DNA from: Onthophagus taurus
Taxonomy: Eukaryota > Arthropoda > Insecta > Coleoptera > Scarabaeidae
Length of the DNA stretch: 64,000 bases
Assembly: GCF_036711975.1 (NCBI RefSeq)
Contig: NC_091967.1
Location: forward strand, 4,774,001-4,838,000
Direction: 5' to 3'
Part shown: in pieces, positions 1 to 12,200 of the stretch
Layout: the number at the start of each line of letters is the position of its first letter
How positions within the stretch are numbered: the first letter of the stretch is position 1
The notes under the pieces: model-generated
The model's database searches: none
What the model was told of the DNA's origin: nothing
What the model saw: only the letters and a program-made list of their open reading frames with translations
Position numbers and translations under genes: made by a program

Positions 1-287
1 CATTTAAGTAGCGGGAATAGTATGCATCTAACAAACAGCTGATTTATTTCCCCACACTTGACCCGCATATTATGTACGGATGACAGTTTAGATTTAAAGC
101 AAAAAAAAAACAACTCATTTATAAACTTTTCCACTAACAAAGTATCCACGCTTAAGTATTAACCTTAAACGCCACAAAAACCCGATAATTATGCGGCCTT
201 AAACATTCCTTTTTGCAATTCCTGATGTTGTTTTGCACCGCGTAAGGGGGGAAGTTGTTGTGAAGGTACTTTTCAGTGGGAAAGAAG

Positions 288-3200
288 ATGGCAGAAGTAC
301 ATAACCTACCTAATACAGATAATTTAAATATCAAGAACGGAAATTTTATATGTGGAGTTGTTGAAGGTAAAACGTTATCAATGTTCTTTTTATAAATACA
401 CAAGTAAATGGAAAAGTTTAGTAGTAGACATTATAGTAGAAATTTTTGAGGTGGTTAAAATTAAATGTTAAACTGTTAATGAGAGGATTTTTAGACTTGT
501 AGTGTTATTTAAATCTTGTTATTTTGTATGGTTTGTAGGATTTTATGGTAGACCATGGACTACAGAACAGAGAAAGGATTTATTTCAAAAGTAAGTCAAA
601 ATCTCTTTATTACTAATAAAGTAATTTGCATGTTTTTAATAAAGGATGAAGAAATGGGGTATGGACTCGTATGTTTACGCCCCAAAAGATGATTATAAAC
701 ACCGAGCATATTGGCGAGAACTTTACACAGTAGAAGAAGCCGAACATTTAACAAGTTTAATAACAGCAGCTCGTGATCAAAACATTACATTTTATTATGC
801 TTTATCACCGGGTTTGGACATAACTTATAGTAGCTCGAAAGAAGTGACAGTGCTAAAAAGAAAATTAGAACAAGTAGCCCAATTTGGTTGTACGGCTTTT
901 GCACTTCTCTTTGATGATATCGAACCTGAAATGTCAGAAGCTGATAAAGAGGTGTTCCAATCGTTTGCTCACGCCCAGGTATCCGTTACAAACGAAATTT
1001 ATCAACATTTGGGACAACCCAAGTTCTTTGTATGCCCGACGCAGTATTGCGCCACAAGGGCAGTGCCAAATGTTACTAATTCTGAGTATTTGAATACGTT
1101 AGGAAGTAAGTTAGCACAGGAAATTGATATTATGTGGACTGGATCGAAAGTTATATCGCGATTATTGACTAAAGAAGGTATTCAAGAGATTACTGACATA
1201 TTAAGACGCGCACCGGTTATTTGGGACAATTTACACGCCAATGATTATGATCAGAAGAGGGTGTTTTTGGGGCCATACTCAGGAAGATCTCCTGATTTAA
1301 TTCCAAAATTAAGAGGGGTTTTAACGAATCCTAATTGCGAGTATGGAGCGAATTTTGTTGCTATACATACTTTGGCACAATGGTCTAGATGTAATGTTGA
1401 TGGACAAAGAGATTTAACATTAAGTATGTAATTATAATAATAAATACAGGGTGATTCATATAAGAAGGGACAATTAAGATGATTTAACTCAACTTATCTC
1501 TATACTAAGTTGTACCCCTGAGGAGTTATAGGCCTTCACAGTTGGGTCTTAAATTTTTAAAACATTCAATCAATATCTTGTTAATACATTAAGCTAGAAA
1601 AATCAAATTTGGTATACATTATGAGTGTACCAAGGGTATTAATTGGTAGCAAGTGAGGCCAATTGAGGCTTTTCAAAGGGTTGATTAAAGGTGATGATTA
1701 TTGCAATAACTCAAAAATCAAATAACTTTATAACCTATTTGAAAAAATAAGAGTAAAAAAAGTTTTAGAATTAAATTCCACATTCCACAAGTAATAATGT
1801 ATTAAATCCGCCAAAAGGTTAAAAAAATCGGTCAAAATTTAGTAATTCTTTGTAAAAAAAATTTTTATTTCAATTTAGTACCAATTGGACCGAGTTATGC
1901 ATCACTTGACTAAGCGACAAATGAATAATGTTGATAAAAACGGGATTTTCGCTTTCATCTCTCTAAAAATATAAGCCTTGTGTTTCTGTAAATCGTGGCA
2001 TAAAGAGTGAGAAGATCTAGAGTTTGATTTTGTACTTTTAAATTGGTTTTTATTGTATATAGAATTTAAGTCTAACTAGTTTCGGCCCTTGGCCATCTTC
2101 AGAGACTCTAGAAATAGATTAACATCTCTCATCTTATCCATTTTACAAACAAGTTTCTTAATATTTCGTTTTGTTTTGTTAAAAAAGATCACATATCAAA
2201 GTCGAAATCAGATTATTAGTTACTAATTTAAAAAATTAAAGTTTAAAAAGTTGTAAAATAAAATTAAGGACGAAGTGTTACAAGTTTACAGGTTAAAATT
2301 TAAGAACGCTCTTTTTTAACAAAAGCAATATTAAGAAACTTGGGAAAAATTCAAGAATCATCATGTGGCTTAAAAATCGACGATTTTTACAATTTTTTTA
2401 ATCAATCAGTAAGTGCAAAAAGTGACTATCAACCTGAATTTTGACATATTTATAATCTTCATTAAAAATCCTTTAAAATGAGTACAAACACGACATATTT
2501 ATCTTCAATATTAATGAAGTTATGGTCAACTTCCGGTTAAGAATGTCAACGTCAATTTTGACATATTTGTAATCGTTGTGCAAAATCCTTTAAAATGAGT
2601 CCAAACATGATACGTTTAATTCCAATATTACTCGAGATATAAGCTTGAAATGTCAATGTCATTTTGACATATTGACATATATATTTTTTTTTATTAAATT
2701 AAGGTTGGTATTAATATTTAAAAATTAAATTGCTATCTTCATTGTTGCTAACTTAGGGTTTAATGTTTTCTATTCTATTTTTGGACTCATTTTAAAGGTT
2801 TTTTAATAAAGATGACAAATATGTCAAAACTGACGTTTCAAACCGGAAGTGATTGTATTTCCATTAATATTAAAGTTAAATATGTCGAGTTTGGACTCAT
2901 TTTAAAGGATTTTTTATGAAGTTGACAAATATGTATGTATGTCAAAATTAAAAGTTGAAAGTTCGAACTTTCTAGTTTTTTGAGATAAATACGTCAAGTT
3001 TGGATTTACTTTAAAGGTTATTTTATGAAGATTACGAATATATTAATAAAATTAAAGTTGACATTGACAACTGAAAGTTTTTTTCACGACTAAACCCGAA
3101 TGTTTCTAGTTGTCGTTCTAGTTTTAGTTCAATAAAGAGATCAATCAACATTTTACAAAGAAAAAACTCACTCCAAAAACGGATTTTCCCTTTTTACATT

Positions 3201-6200
3201 TGACAGTCGTGCGTTTTGCCTCTACTTGTTTTAAAAAGTTGTTTTACTTTTAATTCCTGCTGACCAAAAATCCGAATAAAATTTTTTCTATTAAACATTT
3301 AAGACCCAACTTTGAAGGCCTATAACTCCTCAGGGGTACAACTTAGTATAGAGGTAAGTGTCGGTTCTTATGTGAATCACCCCCTGTATAATAAAATAAT
3401 TTATTAATGTAATAATAAATCTAGATGACACGGTATCCGCCGATATTAAGTTAGAAACCGAAACAGAGGATGGTATGTCAGGCGAAGACGTTCCAGCCAC
3501 TTTATCTCCGAACATGTACCACCCAAGACAAGCTTTAAGAAATGCTATAAACGATTGGTTACCGGAATTTTCAAAACATAAAGTCGCATGGGGACCAATT
3601 GCAAAACCACAACCAGCTGTAGCAAGTAAATGGAATAAAGTCAGCGTTTAAAGTAACCCCCAGTCTAATTTGAAAACGATGTTAGCCGTTTTTAAATTAG
3701 GCAGGGGGGAATTTACTTTTGACGCGGACTCTATAGTCTTAAGTTATTATACAGTGTGTCCGTAAAGCAACGGATATAGGCGATAAAATCATTATAAACA
3801 TCCTCTTTCATATTCCGTAATAAAAATGGGGGAATGCCATTTAAAAAAATATCGATGATTTTTTCATAAACCGTTTATAATGATTTTATCGCCTATATCC
3901 GTAACTTAACATTATTTTTAGTCGTTCCAGTTCCAATAATACCATCAATAAACACCTGTATGAGTTTAACAACAACAACCACGACGACTTCAACTGGAAC
4001 AATTCCAACTCCAATTGTTAATAGTAATCAACTTCAAGCTTTGGCGGAAGTTTGCAGTACCGTAAACGTCGTAAATGATGCATTAATTAATCCGATGCCA
4101 ACGCCCGTTATGAATTCGCTCGTTTCGGAAACGAAAGTTATCTGTAACGAATCCATCCCAAATCCGATTACGCCAGTTCCAATTCCGGTCAAAATAATTC
4201 CACCAAACGATGATCACGTCCAAAGTATAACCGTCTTAAACGGCACGGTTATCAGGGATAAAGAAAAAACGATTTGTAATATTAAGGATAATGGTAAAGT
4301 GGATGTTGGAAAAGATGGCGATACCGTCGCGAAAGAAGATACCAGTATGACGACGGATATCAGCAACGATTTGAGTAATGAATCAAGTTTGAGTCCTTCT
4401 GAACCAATGGATTGTAACAGTACCCCAAATATTTCACCTGCGCATATTGCAAAATGTAATGGATCGAATGAAGATGTTGCTATGAGCGAAACTGTAAGTA
4501 AAATGAACGCGGTTTAATTAATTTTGAATGTGAATTATTTTTCGTTTAGGCATCTAGTGGAAGTATGCAAATCGAAAGTAGTGATCATACAAATATGGTC
4601 GTTGAAACGGTTGAAGAAAAAAGGTTGGTGTAGATATTTTTATTACTAATATGAGAATAAATTACGGAAATTTTAGAAAAGAATGTCAACTTACGTTTGA
4701 TGATTTATCGCTCCTCTGTGATCTGTTTTACTTGCCATTTGAACATGGTGGTCAAGGACTTCAATTATTGCAAGAATTCAACTGGCTAAAGTCTAATGCT
4801 CATTTGGTTGTATCAATAAATAAAGAAAAATCTAATCCTGAAGTAAGTTTATTGAAAATAGTGTTCAAAAGTTATATATAGGTGTCCCTGTATATCAGTG
4901 TTTTTCAACCTTTTTCATGACACGACCCCTCTAGTAACAAAAAATATTTCGCGACCCCCCGACCCTTTTTTTTATGTATGTTAAAAATATTTAATCCATA
5001 CAAAAATTTACGACAATAGTTGTCGTTATTTATGACTACAATTATTTGAAATTTGGGTTTACTGTGATTGAGAATAAACCGCAGTGTGTAATTTGCTTTG
5101 AAATTTTGTCAAGAGAAAGCATGAAACCATCGAAGTTGGTACGCCACCTAAACACAAAACATCCTAATGAAAAAATAAACCCGTGCAATTTTTTGAGCGA
5201 AAACTAAAAGGTCTTTGTAGCACATCACGCACTCTTATTATTTTGATATAACAACCCATGGTGATATAACATGATGTTTCTATATAAAAATAATAAGAGT
5301 GCGTGATGCGCTACAATTAGCGCACATTGTAGCGCATCACGCACTCTTATTATTTTTATATAGAAACATCATGTTATATCACCATGGGTTGTTATATCAA
5401 CATAATGTATTTTCCCATGGCGATTTTGTTATAGTCATAAAATAATAAGAGTGCGTGATGCGCTACAGTCTTGAACATCAAAAAACTGCTATAGGACAAA
5501 TGTCCAACCTAAATGAGAAAGCGTTGCTCGCTAGTTATCGAGTAGCTTTTCGTGTGGCTAAAGCAGGAAAACCTCACAGTATTGCCGAAAATTTGATTTT
5601 ACCAGCGGCTTTAGATATAGCAGAGATTATGTTTGGCAAACAAGAGGTCGAAAAGCTCAAAAGTATACTCTGACAATACCATTCAACGCAGGATAAGCAA
5701 TATGGCGACTGACGTTCGTGATCAAGTCATAGAAAAAATAAAGAAAAGTTCTTTTGTGTCCTTACAATTTGATGAATCAACGGATATTGCGGGTTGTGCG
5801 CAGTGTGTAGCTTTGTGCGTTTTGAATCCAATGAAATATTGATGGAAGAAATACTATTTTGCAAGGCACTTCCCAAAAATGCTACAGGTCAGTTCTTGCA
5901 TGACATGTTCGTTGAAGCTAGGCAAGATATGAATATCGATTGGGCACAAAAATGCATTGCTATTTGTAGTGACGGAGCAAAAGCCATGAGTGGATTTATT
6001 GCTAGACTGAAAGAACAAATGCCAAACGCTTGTTGGATGCACTGCTTTCTCCATCACCAAGCTCTTGCAGCCAAAACCTGAATTCATTACTCTGAATTCA
6101 TTTCTGACCCTGAATTCCTTTTGAAATTGGCTTTTCTTTCCGACTTATTTGAGCATTTAAACAACTTGAATAAAAGTCTTCAAGGGCGGGATGAAAATGT

Positions 6201-9200
6201 CATTACAGCAAAAGACAAACTGCATAGCTTTATAAAAAAAATTGAATTGTTGTCATCATCTATAAATCAAAACAACTTTGATTCATTTTCGTCGACACAG
6301 TCTTTCATTGAAGAAGTCGGAAGCGAGATAAACATTAACTCATATATATCTGGTATGAAAATGGTGTTAGATAATTTGAAGAAAGAGTTGTGTCATTACT
6401 TCTCAGTGCAAGAGATATCGATTAACACTGGGCAAAGATGCATCTTAAATCCGTTTTTAAATGCAGCTATAAATGAAGCAAATTTAGCAACTAAGCTCAA
6501 AGAGAATCTGCTGGAATTATCTGCCGATGGGATGTTACACTTGAAATTCAAGTCTGAAAATTTGGATACCTTTTGGTTAAAAAGAAAAACAGAATACCCA
6601 GAATTAACAACCGAGGCTTTGAAGTGTCTACCTCGTACTTGTGCGAGTTGGCATTTTCATCAATGGCCCAAATAAAAAGTAAACTAAGAAATCGCTTAAA
6701 TTTGGAAAACGATTTAATACTTAAAATTGCAAAAACGGATTCACGATGGGAGAAATTGATTGAACAAACTCAAGCGCAACCTTCACATTAAAATGAACGA
6801 GTACTCGAAGATTTTATTTTTGTTAATGTGTTTGTATAAACAACGTAACAAGTATCATTTTGTTAACTTTGTTTAATCTACCTCCTTGAAATTTATTGAT
6901 TTTTTTACTGAGTTCTCGCGACCCCCCTACAGAGGCTTCGCGACCCCCAGGGGGTCGCGACCCACATGTTGAAAAACACTGCTGTATATAAAGGCCTGTT
7001 CTGGTAAAAATAAGAAAAAAATTCCATGTCTTTTAGTTAAGTGGTAATAGAATTTTTTAATAATGTATTCAATATGAACCATGCTTCTATAGAAATCACA
7101 AATCAAACAACAAAAGTCGTTAGTTTTGCAAAAAAATATTAGTTTGATTGAGTTAAGGTTGAAAGAATTTATGTCTATTAAGTTGACACATGATGATTTC
7201 GAAAAAAGGAGTGGTACAACACCCTTGGCAAGTTATTTTAAAAGATGGGCTGTTCAGTCAAGTACCATTTTTCGTTTAAAACAAATATTGCCTGTTTTTC
7301 TGCAAAAAAATCGTTATTTAAAGAATTTATACTTCCGTATGCTGTTTCTTAGGACTGTTTCAAATAAGGTTAACCTAAAGACAAAATTAAACAAAAGGAA
7401 TTATTAATTTATTTATTATTAATTTTATTGCATTATTTTCTTAAAACTAAAAGAAATGCTCAAATTGTTTGCCGTCGGTATTAATACAAGCTCTGCATCG
7501 TCGCAGAAAAGATCTTTTTACTAGTTGTGCAAATCTCTGCATTTATTATAATCGGTTTTAATACACTGTATCTTTTATGCAATCCTAATAAAAAAATCAA
7601 GGGGATTTTAGGCCCAGAGAATGAGGAGGTATATTATCAATTTTTTAAATAACGCGTTTTTTGCAGAAAAACGGGAAATAATATTTTTTAGGAAAAGAAA
7701 AGTGGCAAGTGTTATACCATTTAAAATAACTTTCCAATGGTGTTGTACTACTCCTTTTTTTAGAAATCATGTGTCAAACCTAATAGACATAAATTCTTTC
7801 AACCTTAACTCAATCAAACTATTTTTTTTTACAAAACTAACGACTTGTATGTATGTATGTATGGATTGGGGAGTGCATGCAAAACCGCACGCCACACTTA
7901 GGCCCCATTGGGCCCCTTGTGCATCCTCCCATTACACCATTGAGGTCTTATATGTAATCTAGAGTGCGTATGCTGTTGTCCCCACCACGCCTAAAATGAA
8001 GCCAGAAAGGTCGCCATGTTAGATGTACCAACTTAGCTTGAAATTCGAAATTCTTATATATACTTATGCAAGAATTTACATTATTATAAACTGGAAAGAC
8101 AGAAAATAATAACCAAAACAAAACATTAATTTTTGATTGATAAATAATTATTAATTATATGATATTTTAAAAGAACTTAATAATTTTTAGCCAGAACCCT
8201 TATAATTAACATAAACTAAGAAGAAAGTATTTAAAGCAATTCTGATTGATCACGTTAACCTTTGCTTATAAATAATTGTTAGTTTATTAAAAAAAAAAAC
8301 TGAACATTCCTTAATAATAAACTTTACTTGAACTTCAATTGAAGAGCAAGAAAGGAGTAGCTCCATTTATCAAGAGAAGGGGTTGTCCCCTTCTTACACC
8401 GAGGTCTTCAATTGTTAATTTCAAGTCAAGTAACCAGAAACACTTTATGGACTGTTGTAAATAATCGTCCAACCTACCAAATTATAAAAAACATATGTGA
8501 AACGAAAAGAATTCGAAAACTTTCATCAAAAATCAAATTTTAATAAAAATAACAATATGTTTATGAGAATTGTGAGGTTATAATTGTAGGTGCAATAGAG
8601 ACTTGAAACTATAGCTAAGTTCAGGTCGGTACATCCAACATGTCTGACTTTCTGATTACCCCCACCACCACCACATACGCTCTCTAGATTATATATAAGA
8701 CCTCAATGCATTACACACTCTGGTCACATCAACCAACCTGAGGATTTACCAAAGGCTAGGACAGCTCCTAGAGGTGCATTCCTGATGTCATCTGTGGTTG
8801 GCCATTCCTCCCCGAAGGTCCTCATTCTGAGGTCGGTCAGAGAGGGGCAATCACACAAGATGTGTTTAACCGTCTCGTCATCCTGTTCATAGGCTCGACA
8901 GAGAGGAGAGTCAGCAAGCTTCATGTTTTGAAGGTGCTTATTTGCTTTACAGTGTCCCGTGAGGAGACCTGTGGCAGTGCGAAGGGCACTTTTACCGAGC
9001 CCTACGAAGAACTGGGCTGTTGTGGCTGAAGGATATTTTAACAATTCCTTAGCGAGATGACAGCCCGGGGTACGGTCCCACCCGTTTAAAAATTTTTGTG
9101 GGTACTAACGACTTTTGTTGTTTGATTTGTGACTTCTATAGTAGCATGGTTCATAAGGAATACATTATTAAAATAATCACTATTAAATTGCGAACATGGA

Positions 9201-12200
9201 ATTTTTTTCTTATTTTTACCAGAACAGGTATCTCTCACCTGGTGCCTGCATGACGTTGAGTTTCGGGACACTCTATATACAGGGTGTTTCAGGTACTTCA
9301 TGTAAACATAGGTCGACAAACGCTTTGTTTTGAAGATAGAGGGTGTTCAAATTAAATTTTTAAATTAATTTTTATTTAATATTGTACGTGTATTTCAACC
9401 GATTCTTTTCAAATTTGGTATACGGAGGTTTTTTGGTATGAGACAGTTTTATTATAGCCGGTAGAGGGTGCTTTGTAACGTATTCTTTACGGATTAAAAT
9501 AACAATAACTTTTCTGACAGTATACTTTTTGGCTTTTTGAATAAAAAATCTTATTCTTGGTACTTTTTTAAACAAAAACGGTACTCTTATCAAAATGCGC
9601 TTAAGTTGATCGTTTTCAAGATAATCCGCTTTTTATTATTCGATACAGACCAATGTTTTTAGAGGATTGTTAAAGATAGGTATAATAATAGAACCGCTTT
9701 TGCTTAAAAAAGCACCGAGAATAAGAATTTTTATTCAAAAAGACAAAAAGTATACTGTCAAAAAAGTTATTGTTATTTTAATCCGTAAAGAATATGTTAC
9801 AAAGCGCCCTCTGTTAAAGTCCTGCTACAAAAACCTGAAACACCCTGTATATAACTTCTGTAGAAATAGATATCTTCTGTCTTTGTTAAAAGTTCCAAAG
9901 TGTTAATGGGAATTATTTTTTAGATACAAGAGTGGTTTCTAAGGGCTGAAAAAATGGGTGAAATGACTGAAGCAGTTAACAAATTATTTCAACATCTCAC
10001 TACATGTAACAATAGAGAGTTATTGTATGATTTGTACTCCTATGTTTGGGATATTCGAGGAGTGATATCTTTGTTAAATTCTTACATAAAATGGCTTGGT
10101 ATGTTTTTTATAATTTTTTTAAGTATTAATGTAGATTTTAAAATTTGACAAAATTAACGGTATAAATTGGAAAACTTAGTATTTTTTTGGTATTGATTAA
10201 ATTAATGAAATAAACAGTCATAAATAATGTTGAAGCCAACATTCTTTATTTGGAATAAATAATTCAAATTAATTTTTTGTAATTTAAGGCTTTTATTTTT
10301 CAATTTTTAAATAAGGTACCTGTACCAAATAAGGCTTAATATAATAATTTACATTAACATAACGTTTGAGTACATATTTGTATTTAAGATTTTTTTGAGG
10401 CAGACTTATGTTATTTACATTCTTTATTTAACATGTATCTTATCTAATTTTTGTTTTGTAACTTTTTGGTGTTATTTGGATGAGGTACCTCAAATTGCGT
10501 TTAATAAGAATTATTATTCCAGCACTATTTAAGCTAAAATGCGTCATTACAAAGCTATTTTTTATAGGTTCATCAACCGATTTTTGTTGCAGAGATTTCT
10601 TACAGGTGGTTTCTTACGAGCAGACGCTTTTGCGACATTTGCTACTAGGGCGTCAAATTCCCAAAAAAAATATTAAATTTTCCAATGTTAAAATGAAAAA
10701 TTCTTCATTTACGAAATTAAAACTTTATTAATCATAAATATTGCATCTTCGATAATGAAGAATTTATTCTTTTCGATTCAAAAGTAAAATAAAACAATAA
10801 TAAAAAAAAGCTAGAATATGATAACCTATTAAATAAAATTAGTTGAGTAATTAAATTTTTAACCAAAATATTTATTTTCTTAAGCTGGCGGCCAGTTTCC
10901 TTCCTCAATGCCTTCGTACACCCAAGGGACCTACACATGTACGCATCGACAGGGGAGCTAGATTTTAAGGCTTATCATCTTAGCGTAACGTTAATCGTTT
11001 TTGGTTCGCAAGCGTATTTAGAGTTTTTATTGTATAAATCATTTTCTATTAACAGCGCTTTCGCGAAATCATGCGCGTCAAATCGCAATCATTTCATTTT
11101 AATTTCATTATCATGTTGAGCACGTATTGAGCACGTGTTCAACAAAGCGCGCTCGTTCAGCGAATTGATAAGCTGCTTGCATAACATCTTTTTAAGGGCG
11201 AAAAATTGCGCGCGAAAATATAATTGTACCGCAGCATATGCGAAAATTGGTTATTTTTGAATATTTTTTCTTAAACTTTGTTTTACTGTTTATTTAGGGT
11301 TCTCAAAAGGATGGAAGGAGACTTTTATGAGTGGCGAACAAGAACCTTGGGTGTTTAGAGGAGGTCTAACCGCTGATTTACAAGTAAATAATAAAAAATA
11401 ATTTGTGCAATATTTTTATGATTTATCTCATTTTTAGAGGTTAATTCCGGTTGATTCTGGAAACGATCTCTTCGTTTATAAAGCACCGGATGTACCGACA
11501 TGCAGAGTATACACAATCCGTCCTTATTTACCAACTGATGAGGCACAAGTTTACCAAGTTTGCACTAGAACCTGCAAAGACGGCTTAGAAGACTGTTTGC
11601 CATATCCGGACGATCTTAAAGATCTTCAAGCCGACAAAATAGTTGGAGCGTATTTAACGATGCATCCAGAATTCTGTATGGTCGTTGAAGATGAAAGTGG
11701 AATCGTCGGGTATGCTTGCGCTTCGCCTGATTACAAAAAATTTAGGCTGAAAGTAGAATTAGCTTGGATACCAGAGATGTGCTTAAAGTACCCCATAAAC
11801 GAAGATAGAACGGATATTTCAAAATTTGCTAAAGAAAGTGTAGAGTATTTTCATAATTTTAAGGATGAGGTGTATGTTAGTAGCCCAACACACCCATCTA
11901 GTATGATCTGTAGTTTACTGCCATCCGTTTTGGATCAATCTGTTAGTAAAAGACTTGTCACTTGTTTGTTAGCAGCACTAAGAGCCAATGGTAAGAATTA
12001 TTTATATCACTATATATAAAAAAATTTTAGAAACATTAATGCTACTATTAGTAAACCTATTTTTTTTTGTTGTTGTAGGATCCTTTGGAGTTCATGTAAT
12101 TATGAATACAAACGATAGTTACACACACGCGTTTTATGGCAAATTGGGTTTTGTGGAGAATACTCATGAAGCTATTAAAGGAAAAATCGTTATGGGGCGT

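Larger units (their letters stand above)
4896..6981 (+). mobile_element. hAT-family DNA transposon (defective), 8-bp TSD
   Basis: The terminal inverted repeats are CAGTGTTTTTCAACC at 4896 and GTTGAAAAACACTG ending at 6981. They are flanked by a perfect 8-bp duplication, CTGTATAT, at 4888-4895 and 6982-6989. Ends of the CAGTG type with 8-bp duplications are diagnostic for hAT. The subterminal regions carry GCGACCCCC motifs in opposite orientation. The element encodes a broken ZBED5-like transposase and is itself interrupted by a 252-bp palindromic insertion at 5216-5467. Confidence -1.
7847..9103 (-). mobile_element. 5'-truncated non-LTR retrotransposon with 11-bp TSD
   Basis: A perfect 11-bp duplication, ACTAACGACTT, at 7836-7846 and 9104-9114 flanks the insertion. 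On the minus strand the 3' end is at the left and finishes in a (CATA)n microsatellite (GTATGTATGTATGTATG on +). Coding remnant at 8724-9044 is the last part of the LINE polyprotein. A MITE (7938-8708) later inserted into its 3' region. The TSD proves insertion into the right arm of the older fold-back. Confidence -1.
4881..9270. mobile_element. Outer fold-back element in Oga intron 7, split by later insertions
   Basis: The left end (GGTGTCCC at 4881-4888) pairs with GGGACACTC near 9267. The 7000-7116 segment pairs in inverted orientation with 9105-9230 (AGGCCTGTTCTGG... against CCAGAACAGG). The 7117-7330 segment pairs with 7640-7846. Read together these form one long fold-back whose left arm was cut by a hAT element (4896-6981) and whose right arm was cut by a LINE (7847-9103). 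Without those two insertions it would be about 1 kb. No intact gene is visible; open frames in the arms are short and incidental. Confidence -1.

Noticed and set aside
7126-7962. Frames of 93 and 113 codons in Oga intron 7
   Set aside because: They lie in the two complementary arms of a fold-back element and show no recognisable domain.
9372-9906. Two similar basic frames on opposite strands ([23 protein letters not shown])
   Set aside because: They are the two arms of one inverted repeat in the MITE at 9278-9849. The similarity is a symmetry effect, not homology of genes.
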